A stretch of 64,000 bases of DNA from Pseudomonadota bacterium (GCA_020161775.1 JAIUOW010000002.1:62001-126000), one strand, 5' to 3'; positions 8,282-19,742 are shown, counted from the first letter of the stretch. A program made the numbers and translations. The notes: generated by a model from the sequence alone, not told the origin.

Positions 8282-8995
8282 GTGCACACCGCTCTTATCC
8301 GCCCCGCCAGCGCCCCGCACCGATCGCGGGCCGACGATGTCTACGCGCAGCTCAAGCAGGACGTGGCCGAGTTCAAGCTCGTGCCCGGCGACCGCTTTAC
8401 CGAAAACGAACTGAGCGAGCGCCTGGGCGTGAGCCGCACGCCGGTGCGCCAGGCGCTGTTTCGCCTGCAGCAGGAGGGCTATGTCGAGGTGCTGTTCAGA
8501 AGCGGCTGGCGCGTGCTGCCGTTTGACTTTGACCAGTTTGAACAGCTGTACGACCTGCGCATGGTGCTGGAGACCACGGCCGCACAGCGCCTGTGCGCCG
8601 ATGGCGATCGCGTGGACCGCGTGCTGCTGGACGAACTGGCCGCGTTCTGGCTGGTGCCCGCGGCCGGGCGCAGCACCGACATGGTGGAAGTGTCACAACG
8701 CGACGAAGCCTTTCATTGCAGCCTGGTGGCCGCCGCCGGCAATGCCGAGATGGCCCGCGTGCACCGCGACGTGACCGACCGCATCCGCATCATCCGCAGG
8801 CTGGACTTCACCAAGCAGGCGCGCATTGACGCCACCTACGACGAGCACGCCAAGATCCTCAAGGCCATTCGCGCCAAACGCGGCGACCAGGCCGTCATGC
8901 TGCTGCGCGCTCACATCGAAACCAGCCAGGCCGAGGTGCGCAAGATCACGTTGCACCAGGTGCATGTCGCAAGGCAGGGCGGCGCTGCGAGGTAG
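8282..8995 (+). CDS. GntR-family transcriptional regulator (FCD domain)
   Basis: A 237-residue repressor/activator with an N-terminal winged helix (ENELSERLGVSRTPVRQALFRLQQEGYVEV, roughly residues 40-70) and a C-terminal all-helical FCD ligand-binding domain. The metal- or ligand-binding pattern of FCD proteins is visible: D...FH (RDEAFHCSL), a later YDEHAKIL, and RAHIETS near the end. It starts at a GTG 12 bases after the second hydrolase, on the same strand, so it is likely co-transcribed with the transport and catabolic genes and controls them in response to substrate. An alternative start in the first 15 codons is not evident. Confidence 0.88.
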   Translation: MHTALIRPASAPHRSRADDVYAQLKQDVAEFKLVPGDRFTENELSERLGVSRTPVRQALFRLQQEGYVEVLFRSGWRVLPFDFDQFEQLYDLRMVLETTAAQRLCADGDRVDRVLLDELAAFWLVPAAGRSTDMVEVSQRDEAFHCSLVAAAGNAEMARVHRDVTDRIRIIRRLDFTKQARIDATYDEHAKILKAIRAKRGDQAVMLLRAHIETSQAEVRKITLHQVHVARQGGAAR

Positions 8996-9091
8996 ATGGT
9001 GCACCCGAGCGGGGCTGAAGCAATACGGCGGTCAATGGCATGTCCGGTTCCGGCCAGCAGTGCAGGGCCGGGACGGGCAAGATAACGCCCC

Positions 9092-10306
9092 ATGCAGTCT
9101 GCTTCTCTTCCACCGGCCTTCGCACGCCTGGCCTGGGCCAACCTGGCAGCCCAATCCGCCGAACAGCTGAGCCTGGCGGCCGTGCCGCTGGTGGCGGTGC
9201 TGATGCTGGGCTCGGGGCCGGGCGAGATCGGCTTGCTGGCGGCGGTGCAGACGCTGCCCTTCCTGTTGCTGTCCATTCCGTTGGGCGTGCTGGCCGACCG
9301 CACGTCGCGCCGCCGCCTCATGGTGTGGGCGGAACTGCTGCGGGCCGTATCGCTGGGGGTGCTGCTGGCCATGGTGCTGACCGGGCAGCTGTCGATTTTC
9401 TGGCTGGCGGTGGTGGGGTTTGCCGGGGCCGTGGGCACGGTGGGCTTCAGCGTGGCGGCACCGGCCATGGTGCCGGCGCTGGTGCCGCGCGGCTCGCTGG
9501 CGCGCGCCAACGGGCGGCTGGAGCTGGCGCGCAGCGCCGCCTATGCGGCCGGGCCCGCGCTGGCCGGTGCGCTGGTGGCCTGGGTGGGTGGGGCGGCGGC
9601 CTTTGTGCTGGCCGCGCTGCTGTCCGCTGCGGCGGTAGCGTTGCTGTGGCGTCTGCATGAACCGGCACGCACGCTGGCGCCCGCGCGCCACCCGTTGCGC
9701 GAGATGCAGGAAGGCGCGCAGTTTGTCTGGCGCCACGAATACCTGCGGCCCATGCTGCTGACCGGCATTGCCTGGAATATCGCCTGGTTTGTGCTGCAGG
9801 CCGCTTATGTGCCCTATGCGGTGCGGGTGTTGGGCCTGAACACCGAGGCTGTCGGGTTCACGCTGGGCATGTATGGCGCAGGCATGGTGGTGGGCGCGCT
9901 GCTGGCGCCGCGCCTGGTGGGGGCCATGCGCTTTGGCAGCGCGGTGCAGTTCGGCCCGGCCGTGTCAGTGGCCGCGGCGGGGGCGATGGTGGCCACACTG
10001 GCTCTGCCGCATGGTGTGCTGGCGGGCCTGTCGTTCTTTCTGTTCGGTGCGGGACCGATCATCTGGACGATTACCACCACCACGCTGCGCCAGAGCGTCA
10101 CGCCCGACGACATGCTGGGCCGGGTGGGCGCGGTGTTCTTGACGGTCAACGCGGGCTCTCGCCCGGCCGGGGCGGCGCTGGGCGCCGTGGTGGGCGCCAC
10201 TTGGGGCGAGGCCGCCTGTCTGGTCCTGGCGTTTTCGGGGTTTGTGCTTCAGGCCGCCATCATCCTGACCTCGCGCCTGAGCGGGCTCAGGGCGTTGCCG
10301 AAGTAG
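9092..10306 (+). CDS. MFS transporter (drug/siderophore exporter-like)
   Basis: A 404-residue major facilitator with about twelve hydrophobic helices. The loop between helices 2 and 3 carries the MFS motif GVLADRTSRRRLMVWAELLR, and the layout resembles the EntS/MFS_3 exporter subgroup. No strong ribosome site is seen; the ATG at 9092 gives a normal short hydrophilic lead (MQSASLPPAFARLAWANL). It stands apart from the ureide operon by a 96-bp gap and is read in the same direction as the following beta-lactamase-like gene. The substrate is not deducible. Confidence 0.87.
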   Translation: MQSASLPPAFARLAWANLAAQSAEQLSLAAVPLVAVLMLGSGPGEIGLLAAVQTLPFLLLSIPLGVLADRTSRRRLMVWAELLRAVSLGVLLAMVLTGQLSIFWLAVVGFAGAVGTVGFSVAAPAMVPALVPRGSLARANGRLELARSAAYAAGPALAGALVAWVGGAAAFVLAALLSAAAVALLWRLHEPARTLAPARHPLREMQEGAQFVWRHEYLRPMLLTGIAWNIAWFVLQAAYVPYAVRVLGLNTEAVGFTLGMYGAGMVVGALLAPRLVGAMRFGSAVQFGPAVSVAAAGAMVATLALPHGVLAGLSFFLFGAGPIIWTITTTTLRQSVTPDDMLGRVGAVFLTVNAGSRPAGAALGAVVGATWGEAACLVLAFSGFVLQAAIILTSRLSGLRALPK

Positions 10307-10310
10307 CGCC

Positions 10311-10326
10311 GCCGGGGTGCCCCGGC
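10311..10326 (+). terminator. Possible terminator hairpin after the MFS gene
   Basis: GCCGGGGTGCCCCGGC is a near-perfect GC palindrome directly after the MFS stop codon. There is no U tract after it, so it may be a weak or factor-assisted terminator. Confidence 0.35.
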
Positions 10327-10363
10327 ACAATGACCGCTGCTTTCTTCCTCAAGGCCTTGTCGC

Positions 10364-12004
10364 ATGTCCAGCCTCCGAATTTATACCTGCATCTTTTCCC
10401 TTCTTGCCGCCTGCGCCGCCCTGGCCCAGCCCGCGACCATCCCGTTGTCCACGCCGGTGGAGCAGCTCGCGCGCGACGCTTTGGGCACGCAGCCGGGCAT
10501 GGCCGTGGCGGGGGCGTGGCGCGAGGGCAAAACCTCCCTGGCCGGCGCGGCTGCCGGGCCGGGCGTCGCGCCACCGGTGACCAGCGGACCGCAGGCCACG
10601 CTGTTTGAAATCGGCTCCATCAGCAAGGTCTTCACCGGCCTGCTGCTGGCCCAGGCGGTGGAGGCGGGCGAGCTGCGGCTGGACGACACGCTGGGCCAGC
10701 TGCTGCAGGGCAAGGCCAGCTTTGAACACCCGCAGGTGGCCGCGATCACCCTGCGTCAGCTGGTCACGCATACCTCGTGCCTGCCCCGCCTGCCGCCGGA
10801 CTTTCGCCAGCAGGGCTACACCGCCGCCAACCCCTACCGCAGCTATGGCCGTGAACGCATGTGGGCGGTGCTGGGCCGGCTCAAGACACCCCAGCCCGCG
10901 CCCTGCGAGGCGCGCTACAGCAATTTCGGCTTTGGCGTGCTGGGCGAGCTGCTGTCCGAGCGTTACGGCAAGCCCTGGGCTGAGTTGGTGCAAGAGCGCA
11001 TCGCCGCGCCGCTGGGCATGCTCAACACGATGCAGGCGCTGGGCGGGCAGGCGCCACGCATGGCCCCGGCCTTTGACGGCGCGGCGGGCGCGTCGCTGTG
11101 GGACATGCAGGCCTTTGCCGGCGCCGGCGCCCTGCGCTCCACGCCGCAGGACCTGCTGCTGTTCGGGCGCGCCATCCTGGCCGGCCGCCAGGGGCCGCTG
11201 GGTCCGGCGGCCGAGCGGCTCCTGACGCCGCTGGCCCGCTTTGACGGTGAGGTGGGTTACGCCATCTTCCTGAACGGCCCGCCCGAGCGGCGCACCTATG
11301 GCCACACCGGGGGCACGGGCGGCTACCGGTCGGTGCTGACGATCGCGCCCGACACGCAGGAGGTGGTGGTGCTGGTGGCCAGCAACGCGCAGTCGGCCGT
11401 GTGGCGCATGGCCAATGACATGCTGGTGGGCCGCTACCCGGTGGACAACGCCCCCTACACCCTGGCGCCCGAGCGGCTGGGCGACTATGCCGGCGTGTTC
11501 CGCGAAACGCAGCACCAGGCCTGGACGGTGGTTGCGCAGGGCGGGCAGCTGCACATCCACGGCACAGGCCAGCTGTTTGTGCCGCTCACGCCGTCGGGGC
11601 CGGACAGCTTCAATTTCGGCACGCGCGCCAAGGCCGTGTTCGTGCGCGAAGGCGGCAAGGTCACCGGCATGCGCTGGCTGGCGCGCGGCGACGAACGCAT
11701 GGGCAAGCTGACCGCCGAGCCCGTACCGGCGGCGGCCTGGCTGCCGCCTGAGGCGTTGCAGGCCTATGTGGGGCGCTACCGCGCAGCACGCTTTGACCTG
11801 GTGGTGACGGCGGCCATGGGCCATCTGGGCGTGCAGCTCAGCGGGCAGGAGCGCCTGCTGGTCTATCCGGTGGCCGGCCAGCCCGACCGATTTACCTGGG
11901 ACACGGTCAAGGCCGAGGTGCAGTTCGAGCGCTACCCCAACGGCACGGTGCGGGGCCTGGTGCTGCACCAGAACGGCCAGGTGCGGGCCGAGCGGGTGGA
12001 CTGA
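10364..12004 (+). CDS. Serine hydrolase of the class C beta-lactamase/penicillin-binding family
   Basis: Exported 546-residue serine hydrolase. The N-terminus (residues 1-21, IYTCIFSLLAACAALAQ) is a signal peptide. The three active-site motifs are present: SxxK as S85-I-S-K88, YxN as YSN near residue 184, and HTG in GHTGG near residue 313, which replaces the KTG of true lactamases. The first ~370 residues form the beta-lactamase fold; the rest (PPEALQAYVGRYRAARFDLVVT...) looks like the lipocalin-like domain often attached to AmpH/Pab87-type peptidases. It therefore more likely acts on D-amino-acid peptides, esters or peptidoglycan than on antibiotics. It ends 21 bases from the convergent topB gene. 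Confidence 0.85.
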   Translation: MSSLRIYTCIFSLLAACAALAQPATIPLSTPVEQLARDALGTQPGMAVAGAWREGKTSLAGAAAGPGVAPPVTSGPQATLFEIGSISKVFTGLLLAQAVEAGELRLDDTLGQLLQGKASFEHPQVAAITLRQLVTHTSCLPRLPPDFRQQGYTAANPYRSYGRERMWAVLGRLKTPQPAPCEARYSNFGFGVLGELLSERYGKPWAELVQERIAAPLGMLNTMQALGGQAPRMAPAFDGAAGASLWDMQAFAGAGALRSTPQDLLLFGRAILAGRQGPLGPAAERLLTPLARFDGEVGYAIFLNGPPERRTYGHTGGTGGYRSVLTIAPDTQEVVVLVASNAQSAVWRMANDMLVGRYPVDNAPYTLAPERLGDYAGVFRETQHQAWTVVAQGGQLHIHGTGQLFVPLTPSGPDSFNFGTRAKAVFVREGGKVTGMRWLARGDERMGKLTAEPVPAAAWLPPEALQAYVGRYRAARFDLVVTAAMGHLGVQLSGQERLLVYPVAGQPDRFTWDTVKAEVQFERYPNGTVRGLVLHQNGQVRAERVD

Positions 12005-12025
12005 AGCCACCCGCCGGGGCGCCTG

Positions 12026-15054
<3,029 letters not shown>

Positions 15055-15058
<4 letters not shown>

Positions 15059-15591
15059 AGGAACTTGGCCAATCCTTCAATGTCTTCGGGGAACATCTCC
15101 CCGGCCTCCGCAAACACCACCTTGCCGGCGCGCCCGCGCACCACGACCACCGGCAGCCCCTTGGGCTTGGGCAGCACTTTAGCGACATCGGGCGTCAGCA
15201 TGCCAGCGGGGAAGGTGTAGCCTTTTTGCCGCATGTAGCCTGCGGCAGCTTCGGGCGTCCTGTCAATCGACAGCGCCAGCACCTGCAGGCCGCGGCTGCG
15301 CTCCTTGCGCCAGAGCTTCTCTATATGCGGGCTCTGCACCGCGCAAAAAGGGCACCAGCTGGCCCACCAGTAGACCACGAGCACCTGGCCGGCGGCCCCG
15401 CTGGCGCGCCAGACGCTGCCGTCCATCAGCGTCACGTCGGTCAGCGCCAGGGCCGCGCCGGGTTGGGGCAGCGCGGGCGCACGGGCGTCACCGGGCGGGC
15501 TGCTGCTGCCCTGGGCGACGGCCAGGCCGGTGCCGCCCAGCGCCAGGCTGGCCAGCAGGTTGCGGCGTGTGAGGGTCAGTTGCTGTTTCAT
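15055..15591 (-). CDS. TlpA-like thioredoxin-fold protein (redoxin)
   Basis: A 178-residue exported thioredoxin-fold protein. The N-terminus TRRNLLASLALGGTGLAVAQ is a signal peptide with a twin-arginine-like start. The redox motif WASWCPFC (CxxC) sits after strand VLVVYWW, followed by the TlpA-type LQVLALSIDRTPEAAAGYM and the cis-Pro region KGLPVVVVRGR. It probably reduces or transfers disulfides in the periplasm. I used the ATG at 15591; upstream in-frame codons run into the alternating purine/pyrimidine tract and have no relatives' sequence. It overlaps topB by four bases and is likely co-transcribed with it. Confidence 0.87.
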
Positions 15592-15629
15592 CGGTCTTGC
15601 ATGGGTCTTGCATAGAATTGCGGGCTTCT

Positions 15630-15670
15630 CGCGCGTACGCGTGCGCGCGCACGCGCACATGTGTGCACAT
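15630..15670. other. 41-bp perfectly alternating purine-pyrimidine tract (Z-DNA-prone)
   Basis: Every base from 15630 to 15670 alternates pyrimidine and purine, mostly CG and CA/TG steps (CGCGCGTACGCGTGCGCGCG, then CACGCGCACATGTGTGCACAT). It lies in the 103-bp divergent spacer between the redoxin-topB operon and the SET-domain gene, where promoters for both must be. Confidence 0.85.
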
Positions 15671-15694
15671 TCAACTTACCAGAGTTTTCCGTTC

Positions 15695-16180
15695 ATGCCA
15701 GCAAAAGCCCCCGCCAGCCCCGCCCGACGCATCCAGACACGCCGCTCCGGCGTGCACGGCAACGGGGTGTTCGCCGTCCAGGACCTGGCCGAGGGCGAGA
15801 CCATCATCGAGTACGTGGGCGAGATCATCAGCTGGAAGGAAGCCCTGCGCCGTCACCCGCACGACCCCAAGGACCCCAACCACACGTTCTACTTCCATAT
15901 TGACGAAGACCGTGTGATCGACGCCAAGCATGGCGGCAATTCCTCGCGCTGGATCAACCACAGCTGCGACCCCAACTGCGAGGCCGACGAGGAAAACGGC
16001 CGCGTCTTCATCAAGGCGCTGCGCAACATCAAGGCGGGCGAAGAGCTCAACTATGACTACGGACTGATCATCGACGAGCCCTACACGCCCAAGCTCAAGG
16101 CCGAATACCCCTGCTGGTGCAACGCCAAGGACTGCCGCGGCACGCTGTTGGCGCCCAAGCGCAAGCGCTCCCGGAAATGA
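15695..16180 (+). CDS. SET-domain protein-lysine methyltransferase
   Basis: A 161-residue compact SET-domain protein. Visible hallmarks: the opening RRSGVHGNGVFAVQDLAEGETIIEYVGE, the SAM/lysine-channel motif RWINHSCDPNCE (NHSC at residues 88-91), the catalytic ELNYDYG (Y120, Y122), and a post-SET CWCNAKDCRG cysteine cluster (C140, C142, C147) that with C91 could bind zinc. SET enzymes methylate lysine side chains with S-adenosylmethionine. Bacterial members are known, but their targets mostly are not. The tail KRKRSRK is basic and may touch nucleic acid. I chose the ATG at 15695, as upstream codons translate the Z-DNA-like tract. The stop overlaps birA by ATGA. Confidence 0.9.
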   Translation: MPAKAPASPARRIQTRRSGVHGNGVFAVQDLAEGETIIEYVGEIISWKEALRRHPHDPKDPNHTFYFHIDEDRVIDAKHGGNSSRWINHSCDPNCEADEENGRVFIKALRNIKAGEELNYDYGLIIDEPYTPKLKAEYPCWCNAKDCRGTLLAPKRKRSRK

Positions 16181-16947
16181 TCCGGTGGCAGGCAGAGGCG
16201 GTCTGGGAGACCGTGGCACCTGTGCTGCCGGGCTTTACCGTCGAGGTGCTGCCTGAGGTGGATTCCACCAACACCGAGCTGATGCGCCGCGCCCGTGTGG
16301 GCCTGATCGATCCTGTGTTGCTGGTGGCCGAGCGGCAGACGGCCGGCCGCGGGCGGCTGGGCCGGCCCTGGGCTGGCGAGGCAGGTGCATCGCTCACGTT
16401 CTCCCTGGGCCTGCCGCTGGCGCCGGCCGACTGGTCGGGTCTGTCGCTGGCCGTGGGCGTGGCGCTGGCCGAAAGCCTGCACCCCGATGTGCGCATCAAA
16501 TGGCCCAACGACCTGTGGCTGCATGACCGCAAGCTCGCGGGCATCCTGATCGAGACCGCCGGCACCGGCGCGGCGGCGGCGCCGCGTTGCGTGGTGGTGG
16601 GCGTGGGCATCAACATCACCGAGCGCCCGGCGCAGGGCCTGTCCACGCCACCGGCCTGGCTGCGGGAGCTGTGGCCCGACGCGGACGCACCCCAGGCCCT
16701 GGCCCGGATCGCCTTGCCGCTGGTGCAGGCCTTGCAGGGGTTCGAGGCGCAAGGCTTTGGCGCGTTCCGCGGGCGTTTTCATGCGCGCGATGCGCTGGCC
16801 GGCCGCACCGTGGTGCTCAGCGACGGCCTGCAGGGCGAGGCGCGGGGGGTGGGCGCCGACGGCGCGTTGCTGGTGCATACTGCCAGCGGCATGAAACAGG
16901 TCACCAGCTCCGAAGTCAGCGTACGCCCCTTGGGCGCAGGGGGCTGA
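16177..16947 (+). CDS. birA: Biotin--[acetyl-CoA-carboxylase] ligase
   Basis: Biotin protein ligase, 256 residues: makes biotinyl-AMP and transfers biotin to the carboxyl-carrier lysine. The biotin/ATP loop ERQTAGRGRLGRPW and the catalytic KWPNDLWLHDRKLAGILIE motif are intact, followed by VVVGVGINI and the C-terminal SH3-like domain. There is no N-terminal winged helix, so it is the non-regulatory group I type. The ATG at 16177 overlaps the SET gene stop by four bases. Confidence 0.93.
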   Translation: MIRWQAEAVWETVAPVLPGFTVEVLPEVDSTNTELMRRARVGLIDPVLLVAERQTAGRGRLGRPWAGEAGASLTFSLGLPLAPADWSGLSLAVGVALAESLHPDVRIKWPNDLWLHDRKLAGILIETAGTGAAAAPRCVVVGVGINITERPAQGLSTPPAWLRELWPDADAPQALARIALPLVQALQGFEAQGFGAFRGRFHARDALAGRTVVLSDGLQGEARGVGADGALLVHTASGMKQVTSSEVSVRPLGAGG

Positions 16948-16950
16948 CGC

Positions 16951-17610
16951 ATGCTGCGCCTGGCCGTTCTGGTGCTGGTGCTGGCCAACGGCCTGTACTT
17001 TGCGTGGTCGCAGGGGCTGTTGCAGACCTTTGGCGTGGCACCCACGCAGCAGTCCGAGCCGCAGCGCCTGAGCCAGCAGATCCGCCCCGAGGCCCTGCGC
17101 CTGCTGAACGCCGACGAGGCCCGGCGTGTGGAATCGGCGGCGGCGCCGGCCGCCCGTGGCCCGGAATGCCTGCAGGCCGGCCTGTTTGACGAGCGCCAGG
17201 CCACCGCGGTGCGCCAGACGCTGGAGCCGCTGCTGCCTGCGGGCAGCTGGTCGCTGGAGGCGGCGGTGGAGCCCGCGCGCTGGATCATCTACATGGGCAA
17301 GTACCTCACGCCTGACGCCGTCAACAAGAAAAAGGCCGAACTGCGCCAGCTGGGCGTGTCGTTCGAGGGGCTGTCCAGCGCTGCGCTGGAGCCGGGCCTG
17401 TCGCTGGGCGGCTTTACCAGCCAGGCGGCGGCCCAGCAGCAGCTGGACCGTCTGGCCCAGCGCGGCGTGCGCACCGCCCGCGTGGTCCAGGAGCGGGAGG
17501 AAGCCCGTGGCCAGGTGCTGCGCCTGCCGCTGGTGGACGACGCGCTGCGCGCCCGGCTGGAAGAGATCCGTACCGTGCTCAACGGCAAGCCGCTGCGCAG
17601 CTGCCGCTGA
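16951..17610 (+). CDS. SPOR-domain membrane protein
   Basis: A 219-residue bitopic protein. One N-terminal membrane helix (MLRLAVLVLVLANGLYFAW) is followed by a periplasmic part with a SPOR-like domain (LEPLLPAGSWSLEAAVEPARWIIYMGKY... LGGFTSQAAAQQQLDRLAQRGVRTARVV), the pattern of septal peptidoglycan binding. It begins four bases after birA and is probably in the same transcript. A cell-division or cell-wall role is inferred from the domain only. Confidence 0.8.
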   Translation: MLRLAVLVLVLANGLYFAWSQGLLQTFGVAPTQQSEPQRLSQQIRPEALRLLNADEARRVESAAAPAARGPECLQAGLFDERQATAVRQTLEPLLPAGSWSLEAAVEPARWIIYMGKYLTPDAVNKKKAELRQLGVSFEGLSSAALEPGLSLGGFTSQAAAQQQLDRLAQRGVRTARVVQEREEARGQVLRLPLVDDALRARLEEIRTVLNGKPLRSCR

Positions 17611-17634
17611 GCCTTGTCCCATGGAGATTTGCAT

Positions 17635-18300
17635 ATGACGCTCAAGCTTTACTTCGCGCCCGGCGCCTGTTCCTTCGTGCCCCACACGCTGCTTGAAGCG
17701 GCCGGCGAGCCGTTTGAGCCGGTGATGGTCAAGCTGCACAAGCAGGAAAACTACAGCCCGGAATACAAGGCCATCAACCCGCGCAGCCAGGTGCCGGTGC
17801 TGGTGGATGGGGGCGAGACCATCACGCAGATCGTGGCCATCGTGGGCTACCTCAGCGACCGCTTTGCCCAGGCCGGCTTCCTGCCACGCGAGCCGCTGGC
17901 GCGCGCCCGCGTGCTGGAGACGCTGGCGTGGATGAACAACACGGTGCATCCGACGTTCACCCACATCTTCATGCCGCACAAGTTCACCGACAAGCCCGAA
18001 CTGCACGCGGACCTGAAGGCGTACAACACCCGGCTGTATGCCGGCATGCTGGGCGAGCTGGAGGCGCTGGTGCAGGCCGCGCAGCAGCAAGGCCGCGCCT
18101 GGCTGGGCGGTGAACACTTCGGCCCGCTGGACGCCTATGCGCTGACCCTGCTGCGCTGGGGCAGCATTGCCGGCATCGACCCGGCGGGCTATCCGCTGCT
18201 GTGGGCGCACGTGCAGCGCGTGGCGCTGCTGCCCGCGGTGCAGCGCGTGATCGAGCGCGAACGGCTCAAGCTGAACCTTTACGAAGCGCCGTCGGGCTGA
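17635..18300 (+). CDS. Glutathione S-transferase family protein
   Basis: A 221-residue GST with thioredoxin-fold N-domain (LKLYFAPGACSFVPHTLLEAAGEPFEPVMV, then NPRSQVPVLVDGGETITQIVAIVGYL) and helical C-domain (WLGGEHFGPLDAYALTLLRW). The ACS N-terminal motif with Cys/Ser in place of Tyr is typical of beta-class bacterial GSTs. Start at ATG 17635, after GGAGATTTGCAT. Its 3' end overlaps the convergent histidine kinase gene by 22 bases. Substrate unknown. Confidence 0.9.
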   Translation: MTLKLYFAPGACSFVPHTLLEAAGEPFEPVMVKLHKQENYSPEYKAINPRSQVPVLVDGGETITQIVAIVGYLSDRFAQAGFLPREPLARARVLETLAWMNNTVHPTFTHIFMPHKFTDKPELHADLKAYNTRLYAGMLGELEALVQAAQQQGRAWLGGEHFGPLDAYALTLLRWGSIAGIDPAGYPLLWAHVQRVALLPAVQRVIERERLKLNLYEAPSG

Positions 18301-19742
18301 CTGGCAAAGCGCAGGCTCACGAGCAGCCCGGGCGCGGCCTGGCCGGGGTGTGCATCCTCCAGCGTGATGGACGCGCCATGCTGGCTGGCGATCTCCTGCA
18401 CGATGGGCAGGCCCAGGCCGGAGCCGTCCACGTTGGTGCCCAGCGCGCGGTAAAACGGCTGGAACACCAGCTCGCGCTCCGCCGCCGGTATGCCGGGGCC
18501 CGAGTCCTCCACCTGCAGGATCAGCACATGGCCGAACGGGTCGGCCAGCACGCGCGCGGTGATGATGCCGGGGCGCTCGGGTGACGACGGCGTGTAGTTG
18601 ATCGCGTTGTCCAGCAGGTTGCGGATCATTTCCTTGAGCAGCGTGGGGTTGCCCGCGATCACCACGCCCGGTGCGCCAGGACGGGCGCCGTCATAGCCCA
18701 GGTCCATGTGGTGGTCCAGCGCGCGTGGCAGCGAGTCATGTACCGCGTCGATGGTCAGCTGCGCCAGGTCGCAGGGCAGCCGCGCCAGCACCGCGCCGCT
18801 GCTTTCGGCGCGCGCCAGCGCCAGCAGCTGGTTGACGGTGTGCGTGGCGCGGATGCTGGAGCGTTCAATCTGCTGCAGTGACTGCTTCAGCTCCTCGGCG
18901 CTGCCGCCCTCGCGCTGGGCCAGGTCGGCCTGCATGCGCAAGCCGGCCAGCGGCGTCTTGAGCTGGTGCGCCGCATCGGCCAGGAATCGCTTTTGGGTAG
19001 CGATGGAATCCTTCAGCCGCGTCAGCAGGTCGTTGACCGACGACACCAGCGGCGCCACCTCCATCGGCACCGCGTGGTCGTCCAGCGGGCTGAGGTCGTC
19101 GGGCTTGCGCGCGCGGATGCGCTCTTCCAGCTGGCTCAGGGGCTTGATGCCGCGCACCAGCGCCAGCCACACCAGCAAGACGGCCAGCGGCAACAGCACC
19201 AGTTGGGGCAGCAGCACGCCCTTGATGATTTCAGTGGCCAGCACCGAGCGCTTTTCCCGCGTTTCGGCCACCTGCACCAGGGCCTGCGGTTCGCCGGGCA
19301 GGTCCAGCCGGACCCAGATGTAGGCCACGCGCACGTCCTGGCCGCGCATCTCGGCGTCGCGCAGGTGCACGTCGCGCAAATAGGCGTCGCTGGCCGGGGG
19401 CTTGTCGTCCACCGGCGGCGCGGGAAAGTCGCGCTCGCCGCCCAGCAGCTCGCCGCGCGGGCCCACCACCTGGTAGTAGATGAGGTCGGAATCGTCCGCG
19501 CGCAGGATCTCGCGCGCGGGCTGTGGCAGGTTGAACTGCACGCGCTGGTTCTGCACCGTGACCAGCTGCGCCAGCACGCGCACGTTGTATTCCAGCGCGC
19601 GGTCAAACGGCTTGCCCGCGATGCTTTGCGCCACCAGCCAGGTCAGCGCCAGCGCCACCGGCAGCAGCAGCATCAGCGGCGTGAGCATCCAGTCGAGAAT
19701 CTCCCCGAAGAGAGAACGCTGCTCTCGCTGGAAGATTTTCAC
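18279..19742 (-). CDS. Sensor histidine kinase (TctE-like)
   Basis: Membrane sensor kinase, 487 residues from the GTG at 19742 (a second GTG lies just upstream at 19745). Two membrane helices (LMLLLPVALALTWLVAQSIA and LVLLPLAVLLVWLALV) flank a periplasmic domain of the kind seen in TctE. HAMP-like linker, then the H-box FLADAAHQLKTPLAGLRMQ, N-box MIRNLLDNAINYTP, G1 VEDSGPGIP and G2 GSGLGLPIV. TctDE systems control tricarboxylate uptake; the ligand here is not known. The GTG sits at the edge of a palindromic repeat that supplies its G-rich upstream sequence. Its cognate regulator is encoded just upstream. Confidence 0.9.
   Translation of the reverse strand: MKIFQREQRSLFGEILDWMLTPLMLLLPVALALTWLVAQSIAGKPFDRALEYNVRVLAQLVTVQNQRVQFNLPQPAREILRADDSDLIYYQVVGPRGELLGGERDFPAPPVDDKPPASDAYLRDVHLRDAEMRGQDVRVAYIWVRLDLPGEPQALVQVAETREKRSVLATEIIKGVLLPQLVLLPLAVLLVWLALVRGIKPLSQLEERIRARKPDDLSPLDDHAVPMEVAPLVSSVNDLLTRLKDSIATQKRFLADAAHQLKTPLAGLRMQADLAQREGGSAEELKQSLQQIERSSIRATHTVNQLLALARAESSGAVLARLPCDLAQLTIDAVHDSLPRALDHHMDLGYDGARPGAPGVVIAGNPTLLKEMIRNLLDNAINYTPSSPERPGIITARVLADPFGHVLILQVEDSGPGIPAAERELVFQPFYRALGTNVDGSGLGLPIVQEIASQHGASITLEDAHPGQAAPGLLVSLRFASQPDGAS

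Noticed and set aside
10364-12004. An antibiotic-resistance beta-lactamase
   Set aside because: The motif set is right for the fold, but HTGG replaces KTG and a lipocalin-like C-terminal domain is attached, which fits peptidase/esterase relatives better. Resistance cannot be claimed from sequence.
15596-15694. N-terminal extension of the SET protein or redoxin through the alternating tract
   Set aside because: Both frames stay open there only because the alternating sequence lacks stops; the resulting Arg/His/Ala/Val runs do not resemble protein, and internal ATGs give the conserved N-termini.
16081-18210. A ~700-codon minus-strand open frame across birA, SPOR and GST genes
   Set aside because: Spans three well-supported genes in antisense; His/Gln/Arg-rich with no domain. 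Product of high GC and lack of stop codons.
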